Below, in pieces: positions 33,635 through 46,560 of a stretch of DNA of 64,000 nt. How positions within the stretch are numbered: the stretch's first letter is position 1; the number at the start of each line of letters is the position of its first letter. A program made the position numbers and the translations under genes. The stretch is from Rhytidiadelphus loreus (lineage: Eukaryota; Streptophyta; Bryopsida; Hypnales; Hylocomiaceae): the NCBI GenBank assembly GCA_947034895.1, contig OX344762.1:40962760-41026759 (forward strand). Direction: 5' to 3'. The notes under the pieces are model-generated. The model was not told the origin of the DNA. It searched no databases and worked only from the letters and a program-made list of their open reading frames with translations.

Positions 33635-33658
33635 ATGAGCCTTGTCCAATCCAACTCT

Positions 33659-33794
33659 CACTAGAAGAAAACAATGTTGAAGTCAACACAATCTACATGA
33701 TGCTTTTATGTTTCCAACACAAAAATTTGCGTTAGAAACCAAAAAAAAAATGTCATGTAGATTATGTTGACTTCAACACGATTATCTTCTAGTG
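33659..33794. mobile_element. CACTA-type fold-back MITE, 136 bp, TSD TCT
   Basis: It starts CACTAGAAGAAAACAATG and ends CTTCTAGTG. Arms containing TTGAAGTCAACA pair with TGTTGACTTCAA. The perfect 3-bp repeat TCT is at 33656-33658 and 33795-33797. It shares its ends, but not its interior, with 8799-9036. Confidence 0.88.
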
Positions 33795-34205
33795 TCTACT
33801 TTGGCTTCACCATTAGACAATTGTATTTTTATAACTCAACTTAATGCAATGGATATTCCTCCGATTTGTACCCAAAAAAAATTAAAAAATACCGACATAT
33901 TTAAAGTCAACCTCTTAATGGCGACACGAAGGGTATCCGTTGCTACTCATGATCATCAAAAGTGTCTGGTCAAACTATCTGGATTCTGGAACGATGGATT
34001 TTGGATGGTACTTGCAATGGTGTTTGTACATTAGTCTTATCGTGCATAGGACTCCATAATTATGTGGTCAAACAATTACAATTACAGTGGACTCCAATTA
34101 CTCTGACCTAAGTGACGCAACCATGCAAGACTTCTTCTCAGGTTGTTACATTATTTACACGTCTTTCTGAAAGCACATACCATTGCTTCCCAATGAGGCA
34201 GGGAC

Positions 34206-34300
34206 CGTCCGTTTTTTTTTAAACAAATGAAACGGAATTTCATTGCAAAAGAAGAGAGTACAAGCACCAGCCACAAGTGGCCTGGGGGGGCGTCCGTTTT
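34206..34300 (-). mobile_element. 5'-truncated LINE end with poly(A) and 10-bp TSD
   Basis: About 75 bp reading, on the minus strand, GGCCACTTGTGGCTGG, then TCTTTTGCAATGAAATTCCG, and ending in poly(A). It is bracketed by perfect CGTCCGTTTT repeats (34206-34215 and 34291-34300). A dead-on-arrival LINE insertion explains the poly(A), the truncation and the direct repeat. Confidence 0.75.
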
Positions 34301-37169
34301 GGATCCTTGCAAAGGGACTGCCCCTGTCTTCTATGACTCCTCAGCCAACCCCAATCCTTGAATTAACTGATAAGTCCCTCCTAGACATCTAGCACAGCAT
34401 AATATTTTCTCAGCGTGGGGAGGACCATTGCCTTGGTATATGAAATACAATACCTCAAGGTTATACAATATAATGGCAAGGATTCACTTGAGTTGTGTTG
34501 TGATGAGTGTGCCCCCACTTGTATGAGTTTTCAACACACATATAACCACCACTACATTACTGAACTCACACTGACGTGAGGAGTAACAATGGAATAATCT
34601 TTATTTTTTATTATTTTTTATTAAGAAACAGACAAATGCAGAAAGCATTGGAGAGCAGATCTTGCTAGAGGGACCATTGGGGATTTGGCTATGTTGGAAT
34701 TTAATAATATTACCGGCGGCCAAAAAACGAATGAAATCAGTTTAATAAGGAATCCAAGAAGACTCATGAATCTCCCGTCCCCACGAGGGTGTATTTTTTG
34801 GGGGTGATCAATCGCCTTTGTCACGAGTGTATAAGGTGGAAACATCCAAAACCATCCCTATATCCATTCATACATATTTCCTCTATCCTACTAAAAGCCT
34901 CCATATTTTTTTATGGCAACACTAAATTCTATTTTCAATCTTTTGTGTCAGTGATATATGCATTCAAACACATGTGATCCATCCCTTACATCTATACAAA
35001 ATTTCTAGCTTAGAAACCGTTGTTATGGCATCCCAAATCTTTGTAGAAAGTAGCATATTTGAGCATAGCTTGCAAATGTTGTCAACGCCCACGACTAGAT
35101 GCAAATCATGTATTTTCAATTCTCAGTGGATTACAATTTGGGTATATAGATTGAATTATTAGATATTGAGGCAAGATTGATTAGTAGTTGGCAACTTTGA
35201 AATGTTTTGCACGGGTATTAAAACATTGCTTGGATTCCCATTGAGTGGTGTTAACTATGATTCTGGTTTTGCTTGCAAAACACTCTTTATTTGGTTCTCC
35301 ATTGAGGAATCTATGACTGCTTAACTTGTTTTGATCATTCAACGTGGGCAAATGCTTGTTGAACAATCAAAATCAATAAATACAACTTTTTAGTAGGACA
35401 AATGGAGTAGTAGATTTCCCTTGAAGTATCCCTAAACTTCTATTAAAGTGTCCTTCAAAAGTGTCATTACATGGTCTCCTTAATTAACTAAGATTAGTTG
35501 ACTACTGGGGTTTTTTTAGATTTCAATTTAAGATCTAGCTATATGACAGTTTCAGTGGTCTAGAAAGCTTTCACTTTGAAAATTCTTAGAAATTACACGT
35601 TATATCTGAAAATTCTAATTTCTTTTTAAATTCTTGATTTTCTAGAAAAAGGTGCCTCCAACTATGTTGCATTGCTTATATTGATAGTCTTAGGTGTTTC
35701 CACCACAAGAAGTTTGGGTTTTTCTTTTACTGCATTTCACAAAATCCATCCAAAGGGTAGCTAGAAATTTATCAATCTTACAATAATGAACTATGAAATA
35801 CAAACAAAAATATAGTTAAAAAAATGTTATGATACGACAACTTTATCTTACAAACTATTGTTACACGAGTAACATGGCTAGAGGCCAATTTTTTTAAGGT
35901 AAACCAACCTAAGACAGGTCAAGCACCCATGACAAACATCTAGGGAATGGCCCGGTACCATCCTGCATCAACCTAAGACAAAAGAATTCAATAAATGAGA
36001 TTTGGGCTACATTAGGTTGAGTTTGACTTATATGATGGCGATGGAGTGAGTAGTGATGGCAATAGGAACTTCCACCTTTTGAGTGTTAATTCATCATGGG
36101 AAGTGAATTTTTAGACCTTCTTCTTGTGCTCATGTTAGAAAATATTGTGACTATTTTAGTTGAGGAAGATGACCATTATACATATTGTTTTTTTTGTTGG
36201 TTTGGGGGTCAATTCAAAGATTGTTTTAGACCAATTGGGTAGCACACTTCAAAAGTTCATAACAAATTCATACTTTGTCAAAAAAATACAATTTCAATTG
36301 TTCTCCCCATTTTTCACATTTGTCTTTACATAGAAAAAAAATTAAGATTTCTTCAACAGGGCAAACCAGTCATTCTGCCTGTCTATGACAGCATTGACAC
36401 TAATAAGGGAGGGGGGTACCTTAACTAGAATAGAAAAGTAAAAGTAAAAGCGTCCATTCTTCCAGTGATATCACAATTGTCGGTATTTGGGAGTAATGGC
36501 AGTGGCCCACCATGTCAACAGAAAAAGAATACCCATCTTCTGTTCCATTCCATGCCGGGCCATTTAGTGAGGCTGCTGCTGGACTTGCCCCTTGAGGCCA
36601 ACCCTGAATCCGGTGGAGAGTATAAGCTTGGACCACGCATACCCAAACTTGTAGGGTGCAACTATCTTATTTCCAACCAAGGCTGGAACAGATTTCCAAT
36701 CAAAGTTTTTTCTCCTTTTTCAAGATTGGGACTAATAAAGTCATGACATGTGCCAAAGTGCGTGGGAAGTAGTGAGTAAAAAAGTAGGAAATAGTGGGCG
36801 GGAAAGTAGTTCTTGAATGATTGGAATTGGAAGAGTCTAAACATTGGCTATGTGTTCTTAGCACTTTTTGGCTTTCAAAATTCATACTCATTTCATTTTG
36901 GAAATAAAATTATGATATTTTTGCAATCTCCATATTTCTTATTTTTTTGCATGGGAAAAATTTGCATTGCTTCATATTGCTTATGGTATGTCCTAGAATT
37001 GTGTAAGTGTTTGGCTATGGGTGGTTCAGCCTTACTTTTCTACCAAATTTTGAATTTGGTATGCATTATTGAAATTTGTTGCCCAAATAGCCCCAAAGAG
37101 TTCTTTAATTCCAAAATCAACATCTAGTGTATCCTTAATGGTGATGTTATTCACTTGAATTTATTATAG
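34301..37169. other. AT-rich intergenic DNA, no confirmed gene
   Basis: A short GC-richer patch at 36480-36660 gives a coherent-looking minus-strand stretch (HRIQGWPQGASPAAASLNGP) that I do not recognise. It may be a fragment of a gene or element. Nothing else stands out. Confidence 0.35.
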
Positions 37170-37393
37170 TACTTCCTCTGTCTCCAAATGATCTTTTGCA
37201 ATACCCTTTAAGTCTTTTGTTCCAAAATGATCTTCCAATTGCTCAAAAATGATCATTTTTCTTCTTGAAGATTCAATAAATGGATAACAACTTCTTTGAA
37301 ATATTTTTAAACAAGTTGAAATAACAATATTTTCAATTGTATTCTTGAACATTTTGTCCAATTAGAAGATCATTTGGGGGCAAACAGAGAACA
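37170..37393. mobile_element. Stowaway-like MITE, about 224 bp
   Basis: The left end TACTTCCTCTGTCTCCAAAT is close to the Stowaway terminal pattern (CTCCCTCYGTCCC). The right end GATCATTTGGGGGCAAACAG is its inverted counterpart. The left flank is TA as expected for Tc1/mariner insertion. Internal arms also pair. Confidence 0.75.
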
Positions 37394-38849
37394 ATTTTAA
37401 AATTGCCATTATTTCTTACATCAAAACAATATCTTTTAGTAATGGTTTTAAACTCAAACAATATTAATTCTTATTGATGTCACTCAACTCATTAGGCCAC
37501 TCCATTTCTGTCATTCAATGCTACAATTTGTGACCATTATTTGTCTTATTGTTGCCTAAATCTAAGTTATTCAAAATGACCTCTTTAGGGTGAATGGATG
37601 AATGTAATTGGGCCATTCCTAACTACTTGGAATGCAATAAATGTCTAGAATGGGCTTTCCTACATTAACGCCTGTGAAGATCTAATTGCTTGTAGAAGAT
37701 TAATAGAATGTCCAATTATTGATTCAAACTTGAATCTAGAAAATAATTATTCAAATTTTGAATGTTTTCTTTTTTCTTAAAAACTATAGATAAGATGCCA
37801 AAGAAATTAAAGATTGAAATGAGTGTAGGTAGAATAGGTAAGTAACAAACTATTGTAAAGAATTCTCATACTCTAGTAGAAAGTTTGAAAAAGCCTAGCA
37901 TTCTAATTTTGAGCAAATAATGGATGCAAATATATTCCAAACATAAAAATAAAAAAGTTATCTTTCAAATGTTTGTATATTATTGTCTTTAGTTAATTCT
38001 CTTATATTGGTGTATTATAAATTTTCAAAAATAATCTTTACAAACATGGTTCAAAGAGTACAAGTATGGCTCACACAAAAACCTAACTATTGGTATGTTA
38101 GTTCAAAAATGTCCCTCACTTATTTTTTCAAAAAATAAACTTCTAAAAAATATTTAAAAACTACTATAATTACAACTTAAATTATTTAAAATATAAATTA
38201 TGGTGAAATTCAAAAATGTTCAATCCACAATTAATTTAAAAAGGGTTTTTGAATTTTTGGTTGATTTTATTGATAAGTATTGTTATGTGAAACAATAGAT
38301 TCAACTGTACAAATGATCTCTATAGGTTCTAGTTCACAATTTGTTTTTGCAAGTCATTGTTAAAATATTCCTATAAATTAAGAATTGCAATACGTCTTTA
38401 CATTTTGAAAAAATGAATTACTTCTAGTCTTCAATCTTAAAACTCAAAGGAAGACAAAAAAAAGTATCCAATGAATGATTTTGTAGTTTCTATAGGTATA
38501 AAGAATGCAATTTTTCATCTCATAATTCAATCACTGTTTGATTGAATATCTTGGTGATAGGTCTTGTCCTTTCAAGGTTAAAAGATTAATCTTTACAAAT
38601 CCCATTAGTACATATATATATTCATATATTTTTTAATGTATATCACTATGTTATATTTTTATAATGTCACATTTTAACTTATTGTATTCTAATTTAATAC
38701 CTCCTTATACAATCAATGTGGTTTATGGTAGATGGTCTCATAGGTTATGCACACAATAAGTTTAATTAGGGATGTTATCGTTTACTGTGAACATAGTGAA
38801 ATTTTTGTTTTTGACTATTTGTCTTTAGTAAGGTAAAAAGCAGTCATTT
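37394..38849. other. AT-rich intergenic DNA
   Basis: I see nothing to annotate here. Confidence 0.4.
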
Positions 38850-41045
38850 ACTACTTGTCTTAGGAATGAATAGAAGAAGAATGAACAATTAGACAAGGAT
38901 TTCAAAAGATGTGGTTCGGCTAGATAGGAACAATGACAAATCGTCTTGGCAACGGTTGGCACCTTCTCAGTAGCATATAGGAAGACAATTTGTCGTTGTT
39001 TACTCTCTCCACTTTTTCTTCGTTTTCCAGCCAAGTGTGTGTGTCTATATTGTCAAGTTCTTGTAACTTTGTGAACTCCTTCAAGTTGTAATACAAATCG
39101 TCTTTTAAACTAATTGTCCAGCACCGTAGTGCTATGGTGTAGCATTGTGATCCAGCGATTGGATCCTTTGTTTTTGTGTGACAAATTGTCTTTTGCAAGT
39201 TGTGTACTAACCCAACGATTGGGTGATTAGTGTGTGCGTGCTATTTTACTATGTAGATCAATAATTGAAGTGTGGTTATTAACAATTTGTCCGGATGTGT
39301 ACCAGTGATTGGGCCAGTTAGCTGAACATATTGTCTTTGAATTTAATTGTGGAATGTTATAAGTGACTTTCTCTTTATCCAACGATTGGAATATTGAACC
39401 TGTTGTTTGTATGCGTGACTGTAACAACTTGTCAAGTGAATTTTGGATTTTTTTCATTGTCTAATTACAAGTTTGAGTGATTGTAACCAGTTGTGAAGTG
39501 TATGTTGTTATGACTAGTTGTCTTGTTTGATTGCCTGAGTTAAATCTGGTCTGTCAAATTGTGAGTTTGCTTGTGAGAATTTCATCGTGAATTCTTGGAG
39601 TTCATGAATGATGTCGTGATTAAACTAATTGTCAATGGAGCGGGAGCCTGAACACTACTTGGAGACAAGTTGTCAATTGAGAAGTTGAAGAATCAAATGA
39701 ACAATCGGCCTGTAGATTGCAAGCATGAATTAGATTGGAGCAAGTCTGTGGAGTACCACCGGAAGAACAGATAAAACCTGGTATGTTGATACTTAACAAA
39801 TTGTCTTAATTGCAATTGTTAATTATATAAGTTGTATGACAAGTTGTCTTACTTGGTTAATTTTTGGATCAGTTAGCTTGACAATTTGTCGAGTGGAATT
39901 GTGGACCAGTGATTGGTTCCACAGAATTGTGTAGAAATTATACAAATTGTCTGAGAGTCAAGTGATTGGATCTCATTGTATGATTGTGCTTAGTTAAATT
40001 GATTGTGAAGTAAACAATTTGTAAGTTGTAGCATTGACCCAATGATTTTTCAAATTAAATTGGAATTGATAAAAGTTTAGAACAATTTATAAATTGTGTG
40101 ATTTAATAATTTACTACGTGTATTTTATTAAGACTAATTGTCGTACTTGAATTGTGTGAGATGCTATGGAACTATTGAATACAGAGAAGGTCCAGCGGGA
40201 TGCAGATGAATTGTCTTTGTGAATTAGAATTGAATTGTGGATTTGAATTATGTGTTTATGTAATTGTGTGAATGGAATACATTGTTTGCTTGTGAATTAA
40301 AATGCATGACTGAGAATAAGTCCAGAATAATTTATTGTCATTGTCACTCTGTTAAATAATTAACTTTCCGGTTGGAAAATTTAACAAATTGTCTTTTGAT
40401 CTCTAATTAATAAGTTTGGATAATTGAACAAATTGTCAAAGGACTGAATATGAAGAGTCAATACTAAACTAGTGATTAGTTCATATTAGTGAACAATTTG
40501 GAATGTGAGAATTATATCTTGGTTTGGGCGAATGTTAAGATTGACTAATTGTCTTACCAACTAGCACAGTGATTGTGTGAACTAGTGGTTGATTGGAAGT
40601 GAATAAAAGCATGTTTTGTAAGTTGTGAGAATATTTCCAAATGAAGTGATTTCATTTGAGAAGAGACAATTAGTCTGAGAAGCAATTTGAATCAATAAGG
40701 TTGGCAGTGAGATCATATGCCTTTGGTTGATTCATGAGTTTGAGTGAATTGTGCATGTTGACAAATTGTCGTGAATGAGCAGAGTCTTCTAAGCTTGGTG
40801 AATACATTGCAATCATGCCCTGCATTAGATAGAGACAAATTGTTGTAGGATTGGGATTGGTTTCCACTCATCTAACTAGTAATTAGGCTAGTTAAATAGT
40901 GACTGGACAAATTGTCTTGGTAAAGCAAATCACCAATAATTAATGAACATGTGTACAATTATATAAATATATTATATATCTGCATTTGTCTAGTACTAGA
41001 TTATGCGCATGACAAATTGTAGTCAAACCTGACAAATTGTTGAGA
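38850..41045. repeat. Field of about 30 short palindromes (GACAAnTTGTC) with interspersed CCAnYGATTGG sites
   Basis: Variants of GACAA-W-TTGTC occur about every 70 bp, for example at 38984, 39180, 39664, 39839, 39880, 40760 and 40906. Many are followed by TT or AG. A second palindrome-like motif, CCAACGATTGG / CCAGTGATTGG, occurs at 39150, 39211, 39302, 39379 and 39905. The spacers are not obviously alignable, so this is either a very old tandem array in which only the palindromes are conserved, or a cluster of binding sites. No ORF, TIR or target duplication bounds it. Confidence 0.7.
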
Positions 41046-41848
41046 AACTCCCTTAGAATACTAGGCAGGACTGGGACTACATTTCACGCGTCCATAGCAT
41101 TATTTAACGTACTGGCAACCAAATTATACAAATGGGTATAGGAGTGAATGTGTATTTCCTTGTTGTTTGTGAAATATTATAGTAAATCCAATTCTAATCT
41201 TAAAAGCAAGTGACCCTAGTCACAATACGTTAGACTATTTGACCGTTCCCTTAGATTTTGGAACCCCTATACTATAGTCCTGGGTTTTTGTGAGATAGGC
41301 AAAATCTAGACTACATTTGCCCTTCATTTTTCTTCAAGATTCCCTAAGTTTTCAAGTTTAGGTATGAATCAATACAAATGTAGAGATGTATTTCAATACA
41401 CATAAAACATTTCATGGGACTCTATACAATGTGTATCCATACAATCTCAATTATGGATTTTTTTCCAAAAGCAACTAGTAGAAGAGGGGATATAGATTTG
41501 AAATTTTAAAGGAAATAATAAATTATGACTTGAAAATAATTCAAACATAAAAGTTTAGTATTGAAATTTTTTTCGTTTCTATTTGTCAATAAACAACTAA
41601 TATAATACCTTGCCCAAAAAATTGAAGCATCAAAGAACTAAGTTAGTTACATCAATCAAAAATAGAATAAAACCATCCCTTCAACATAATTGAATGTACC
41701 TCATTTATGTCATCTAGCTTGTGCAATAAGCTCTTGAAAATGTTCATCATCCACCCATTAAATGCAACTCTCTATTCACTTTAAGGGGGCATTTCTTAAT
41801 CCTAAGAGGAATAAACTTATGCCCTCCATGATGGAAGATTGAGATTGA
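41046..41848. other. AT-rich intergenic DNA
   Basis: No gene or bounded element is visible between the palindrome field and the fold-back-family element. Confidence 0.4.
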
Positions 41849-42577
41849 GGGTAGTTGCAAGAAACACCTGCTAATTTTCGTTCAAAACGGCAATTTCACT
41901 CTTGTTTGTGGATTTTGGAATAATAATTTTTTAAATAAATAAAAATATGGATAATGTGTAAAGCATTAAAAAAATGATATGTGCAAAAATTCAGACCTAA
42001 ATTTTTTTATCTCTAAGAGTTATGCACGGGCAAAGAAGGTTGAAAAATGGAAGAAAATAGATAGTTTGGAATTTAATTCTTAAAAAATAGTAAAAAAATT
42101 CAAAAAATTCTCAAAAAAAAAGAATTTTTTTCTAACTTATAGATACTCCTTTTCACCAATTTTCACTATTGGAAAAATAAAATTGTGTTCTCTACACTTG
42201 CGCAAAGGTAGTGCTCTTTGAGCACATGTGGAGGGTGGACAGTTTACTATTTTTAGAAGAAAAAAATCGTGAGATTGTGTAACTTTAGTATAAGTCCTTG
42301 TATACCAATTTTGAACTTCAAATTCTTATTTTTGGATCAAAAATAGTACTACAAACCCCCAAAATGGCCAAGGTAGACATCCAATCAAGGGCAGTTTAAA
42401 AATAGTAAAATAATTTTAAGAAAACCCAAAAAATTACTCAACATTTAAAACTACCACATGTACCTTCATTTCAAGTTTCATAGAATATGGACACACGATG
42501 CAAAAGTTATGAGCAAAAAACCACATGTCTAAGGTCAAGGGGACAAAAAATAGGACAAGTGTTTCTTGCAATCACCC
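41849..42577. mobile_element. Element of the GGGT(G/A)..TTGCAAGAAACAC family, 729 bp, TSD TTGA
   Basis: Ends GGGTAGTTGCAAGAAACACC and AAGTGTTTCTTGCAATCACCC match those of the hairpin at 18232-19321. The TTGA repeat is at 41845-41848 and 42578-42581. The right arm shares internal blocks with the hairpin element (AGTTTAAAAATAGTAAAAT, ATGGCCAA), but here the two halves have diverged more. No coding. Confidence 0.78.
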
Positions 42578-45500
42578 TTGAAGGAGAGTATAGTAGGATT
42601 ATTTGATTCCATAATTCTTGATGGAATAATTTTGTCCCCTTCTAAAGTTAAGATGTTCCTCCTTGGTGAGAATATACCTTCAAGGTTAACCTTGTACCAC
42701 CAACGAGGATAAAAAATGTCTAAAGAGTAATTTCAAGGTTCTTGTAGAAACAAAGAATGCAACAAATTCATCTAGTATTTGGATCATTTTTTTTATTAAC
42801 CCTTGGTGGTAGGCATTATCTTTTTAAGGATCAAATTTTTTACCATGGTCAGAGATAATTTTCAGATTTTCAAGATGAATAGGTCGGCAATTTTCATTCC
42901 TATAGTATCCTTAAATGCCAGTTTGTTCGGCACTTTAAGGCCCGATTCATATGAGATCCAAAGGTGATGAGATGCAAAAAAATTGAAGGTTTTAATTGGC
43001 TGAAATTGAGAAGTCTTTGGAAAATATTTTTATACCATGAAATGACAAGTCACAGGTCTTCAAGAACATCCAATGATGTGGAGCACACTTTTTTTCCTAT
43101 ATGGAAGAAAATTTCTCAAATTTTGAGCCTTGTGGAATTATAATTAGATACACCACTTGAAGGAGGTGGGTCTAACTGAAATTCTATAGGGCCTCTTTGA
43201 AAAGTTTTACTTTTAAATTTTTTTTTTTTAATATTTTATCCATTTGATGCCATCTTGGTGGTTTATACCAATCCAAAAGGTCATAAATTTTGAACGAAGA
43301 CTTCTCAAAATCACTTGGGAAGGGCTTGGAGAAGAAAACTTCTCAAATTTTGGAGGCCCTTGTTATTTGATATAAACTAGGCCTATGTCCTTGGTAACTA
43401 AAGTGGATTAAGAGGTCATTGTATGTTGGGGTCAAATTCATTAGGCCCCATATGCAATCATTTCTTTTTTGGTGAATTTCCTTTGGTGAATTCAATTTAG
43501 AATTTGGGAAACTTAATGATATAGGGTTTGGAATATTTCATGACCTTTAGCATGGTTGGAAATATTCTATTACCTTTTGCAATATTCACAGCTTTATCAG
43601 TACATCGGTACTCAATGCTTTACCAATACACTCAACTTTACTAGTATTCACAACTTCAGTTGTTGTTTTTCTTCTTCTAGGATTAAGATTATTTTCATTG
43701 ATATTTTTGACACTATTTGATTATGCCATGTCATAATTTCTTAAAATTTCATTAGATGCCATATTTAATTATATTTTGAATATTTTTTTAACAAATCTGA
43801 CCCAAACCCAAACGGTAGGTCTCATGTTTGAAGTTTTTTTTGTCACACCTGATAAACCAACTTGGCTTTTATAAAAAAGAAAAAAATTACACAAAGAAAG
43901 GGTAACACAAATTAAAGGAGTGAGGTTGAGTTGAGAAGCCAGCATGGAAATATCCAAAGAACAAGTCATAAATCCTCGGTCAAAATTAGCAGTCAAAATT
44001 AGCAGCTTAACTTTTATTACAAGGCCCAGTCACCCAGAACGTAGTCAGCAAGGCCCACCGGCCTACCTTTTACAGAGCACGCGTGGAGACCACCCTGACA
44101 GAATCGGTACAGTACAGTACAGTGTGCTCTGCCGTGGGTGATATATATATCTGAAGTTCTGAGCCGCATGCCGTCCCTTTATTGGAGCCCTGTACTTTTT
44201 TCAACTGGATAATAACGCCATACATATAGGACGGTACCGGTGAACGTGCCATTTTGGCACTCCCGGTCCGTTCCCATGAGCCCATGTGGGGAGATGTTCC
44301 TCCCAAAGCCGTTCTCTCGGGACCCCTTTGTCTGATTCTCTTGTCTGCTTGTGCTGACCCACATGAACCCAAAATATTCAACATTTTTGTGTGAAAATTA
44401 CAAAGACTCGGCAACAGCTAATTTGTTTTAGAAAAGAAACTAGTGTGCCCTTGTGCCATTAACCCTTAAGTGTTCCGATATATGGACGATGAACAGAGTG
44501 CTTGGAGGTGTTGTTTAGTCCAACTAACTTCTCATTCATGTAATGTAATACTTGAATCTTGAATAGACAACCTTCCTTAATCGGACCAATTTCATGAAAT
44601 TCCAATTAATGATATTTCTATACAAAGATATGAACAAAAATGTTCCAAAATTTGAAAAAGGATCAAGGCGTTAAGGGGTTAACACAACCCAAATAAAAGT
44701 AATTGTCTAATTTTTAAATTCATAAAAACTTCAAAATTCATTAACCCCTGAAGTCCCATTGTCCCCTCAGGGGACAATTTGGAATTTGGGCAAGTTCCCA
44801 TAGGCTGAAATTTTACCCTGATTTTTTGAAACTTGTTTTGGAGATAGAAAAGTTGATAAGCTTTGTAGGAATATAATTTTTTATTTCAATCAGTGCCTAG
44901 AAGCAAAAGTTATACCACAAAAAGCCCAAATTTTAACTCGGTGGGCAAAAAAATAAATCCACAAAAAACTTGAAATTATATTCTTCAATTTTTTTTTCCT
45001 TATAGATCATGTTTTTTTTCTTCATGTGAAGTTTTGATTCATTCCATTTTGATTAGTGATGTGAAAGTTATGAACAATCTTATTTTTTAGGCAATTTAAG
45101 CATTTTCTTGAAAAAATAATTTATAGGATTCATTTCAAAATGCAATTTTCAAATATTTTCAAATTTTGTTTTGAAAAGGTTAAGTTTGCTTACTAGAACA
45201 ATCTCACCATTGGGATTAGTGTATTTCAATCCCATCTAAGAGCTATTAACAATTTGGTTTTTCTTTCTCTCTTGGACCTACTTCTACTTGACAATTTTTT
45301 GAAGTATGAAAATCAAGTTGTTATTTTTTGAATTTTTTTTCCTAGACTCCCAAATCAATTCTTCAACACAATGAATTTTAATTTTAAATTCCATAGTGCA
45401 AATGTTTTTCACAAATAGCGGTCAAAGTCATCTGAAATTGCAGTCTAGTGTTCAAGAAAACTTGTTTTTTCAACTTTGAATGCTCTAATCTCTCAATCTG

Positions 45501-45659
45501 TATGGTCAAACTTCATGAAATTTTTACCACATGATCTCAAACAAGTAATGTTCAAGATACTATGGTACAATTCCAGAAAAAAAAAAAAAAAAAATTGTTT
45601 TTTGGACAAACACAATAGAAATGACAGTTTTGAGTGGTTTTTGACAGAAAAATGGCCTT
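42578..45659. other. AT-rich DNA with a GC-richer patch, no gene
   Basis: The patch at about 43930-44420 has higher GC and a (TA)n run at 44142-44150 but no convincing frame. The sequence TTGTCCCCTCAGGGGACAA near 44757 is a perfect small palindrome. A run of A at 45570-45592 is homopolymeric. Confidence 0.4.
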
Positions 45660-46560
45660 GGAGCTTTAGAGGTTAACTTTTACACTGTAGGTCCAAACGC
45701 CATGAAACAAAGCCATGGCATTCCTTCTTTCAAAGAGCTATTTGATGGTACAAAGAATGCAGATGGGAGACGCATGGTTTTGGAGATCTCACAAAAACAA
45801 ACAAATAAGTAAAGCAAAACAAAACAAATAGTCTAATTTAAGATATGAATTCCTGTGCCCTATGTCGTTGCTACAGTCAAAATAAAAGTAAAAGTAGTTT
45901 TTTAATTTTTTAATTCAAAGCTTTAGGCATGAAGCAATGCAAGGACTTTGTTGCATGGTGTTTGGACATGCAACGTGAAAGTTATGTTTTTTTCAAAATA
46001 AGAGATAATTTAATCCAATTTTCTAATTCCTAAAACCTTTGAAATTCAATAACTTTAACACCAAACGCCACAAAACAAAGCCCGTGCATCCATTCTTACA
46101 AAGAGCTTTTTGAGGGTGAAGAACGCGGGCAGAGGATGCATAATTTTGGAGATCAAACCATAACAAACAAAAAAATAAGCAAAACAAAATAGACAACCTA
46201 ATTAAAGATATGGACTAAGTACCTTATATTGTTGCTATAGTCAAAATAAAAATATTTTTAAAATTTAATTTAAAAAAATTCAAAGCTTTATACATGAATG
46301 AGTGCATGGGCTTTGTTTCATAGCGTTTGGGCATGTGATGTGAAAGTTATGGTTATTCCAAAATAAGAGATAATTTAATTCAATTTTTTGATTAATAAAA
46401 ACTTTGAAATTCAATAACTTTCACACCATAGGTCCAAACACTACAAAACAAAGTCCATGCACCCTTCTTCACAAAGATCTTTCCAATGGTACCTAAATGC
46501 TCCATAGTGACTCACAATTTCTTAGATTTGAGCATATCAAACAAAACAAACAACCTGATA
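45660..46560. repeat. Dispersed repeat family, tandem and inverted copies
   Basis: Units of about 365 bp begin with a phrase like AACTTTCACACCATAGGTCC, then CAAACACTACAAAACAAAG, then CCATGCACCCTTC. They occur at about 45676, 46040 and 46405. Inverted partial units (GCATGGGCTTTGTTTCATAG) lie between them, so local hairpins can form. Single members are at 32690-32830 (inverted) and 56690-56840 (direct), with a possible relic at 62640-62760. Confidence 0.6.

Noticed and set aside
36465..36746. Overlapping ORFs on both strands in a GC-richer patch
   Set aside because: Neither frame resembles a known protein; it was kept only as a remark in the intergenic entry.
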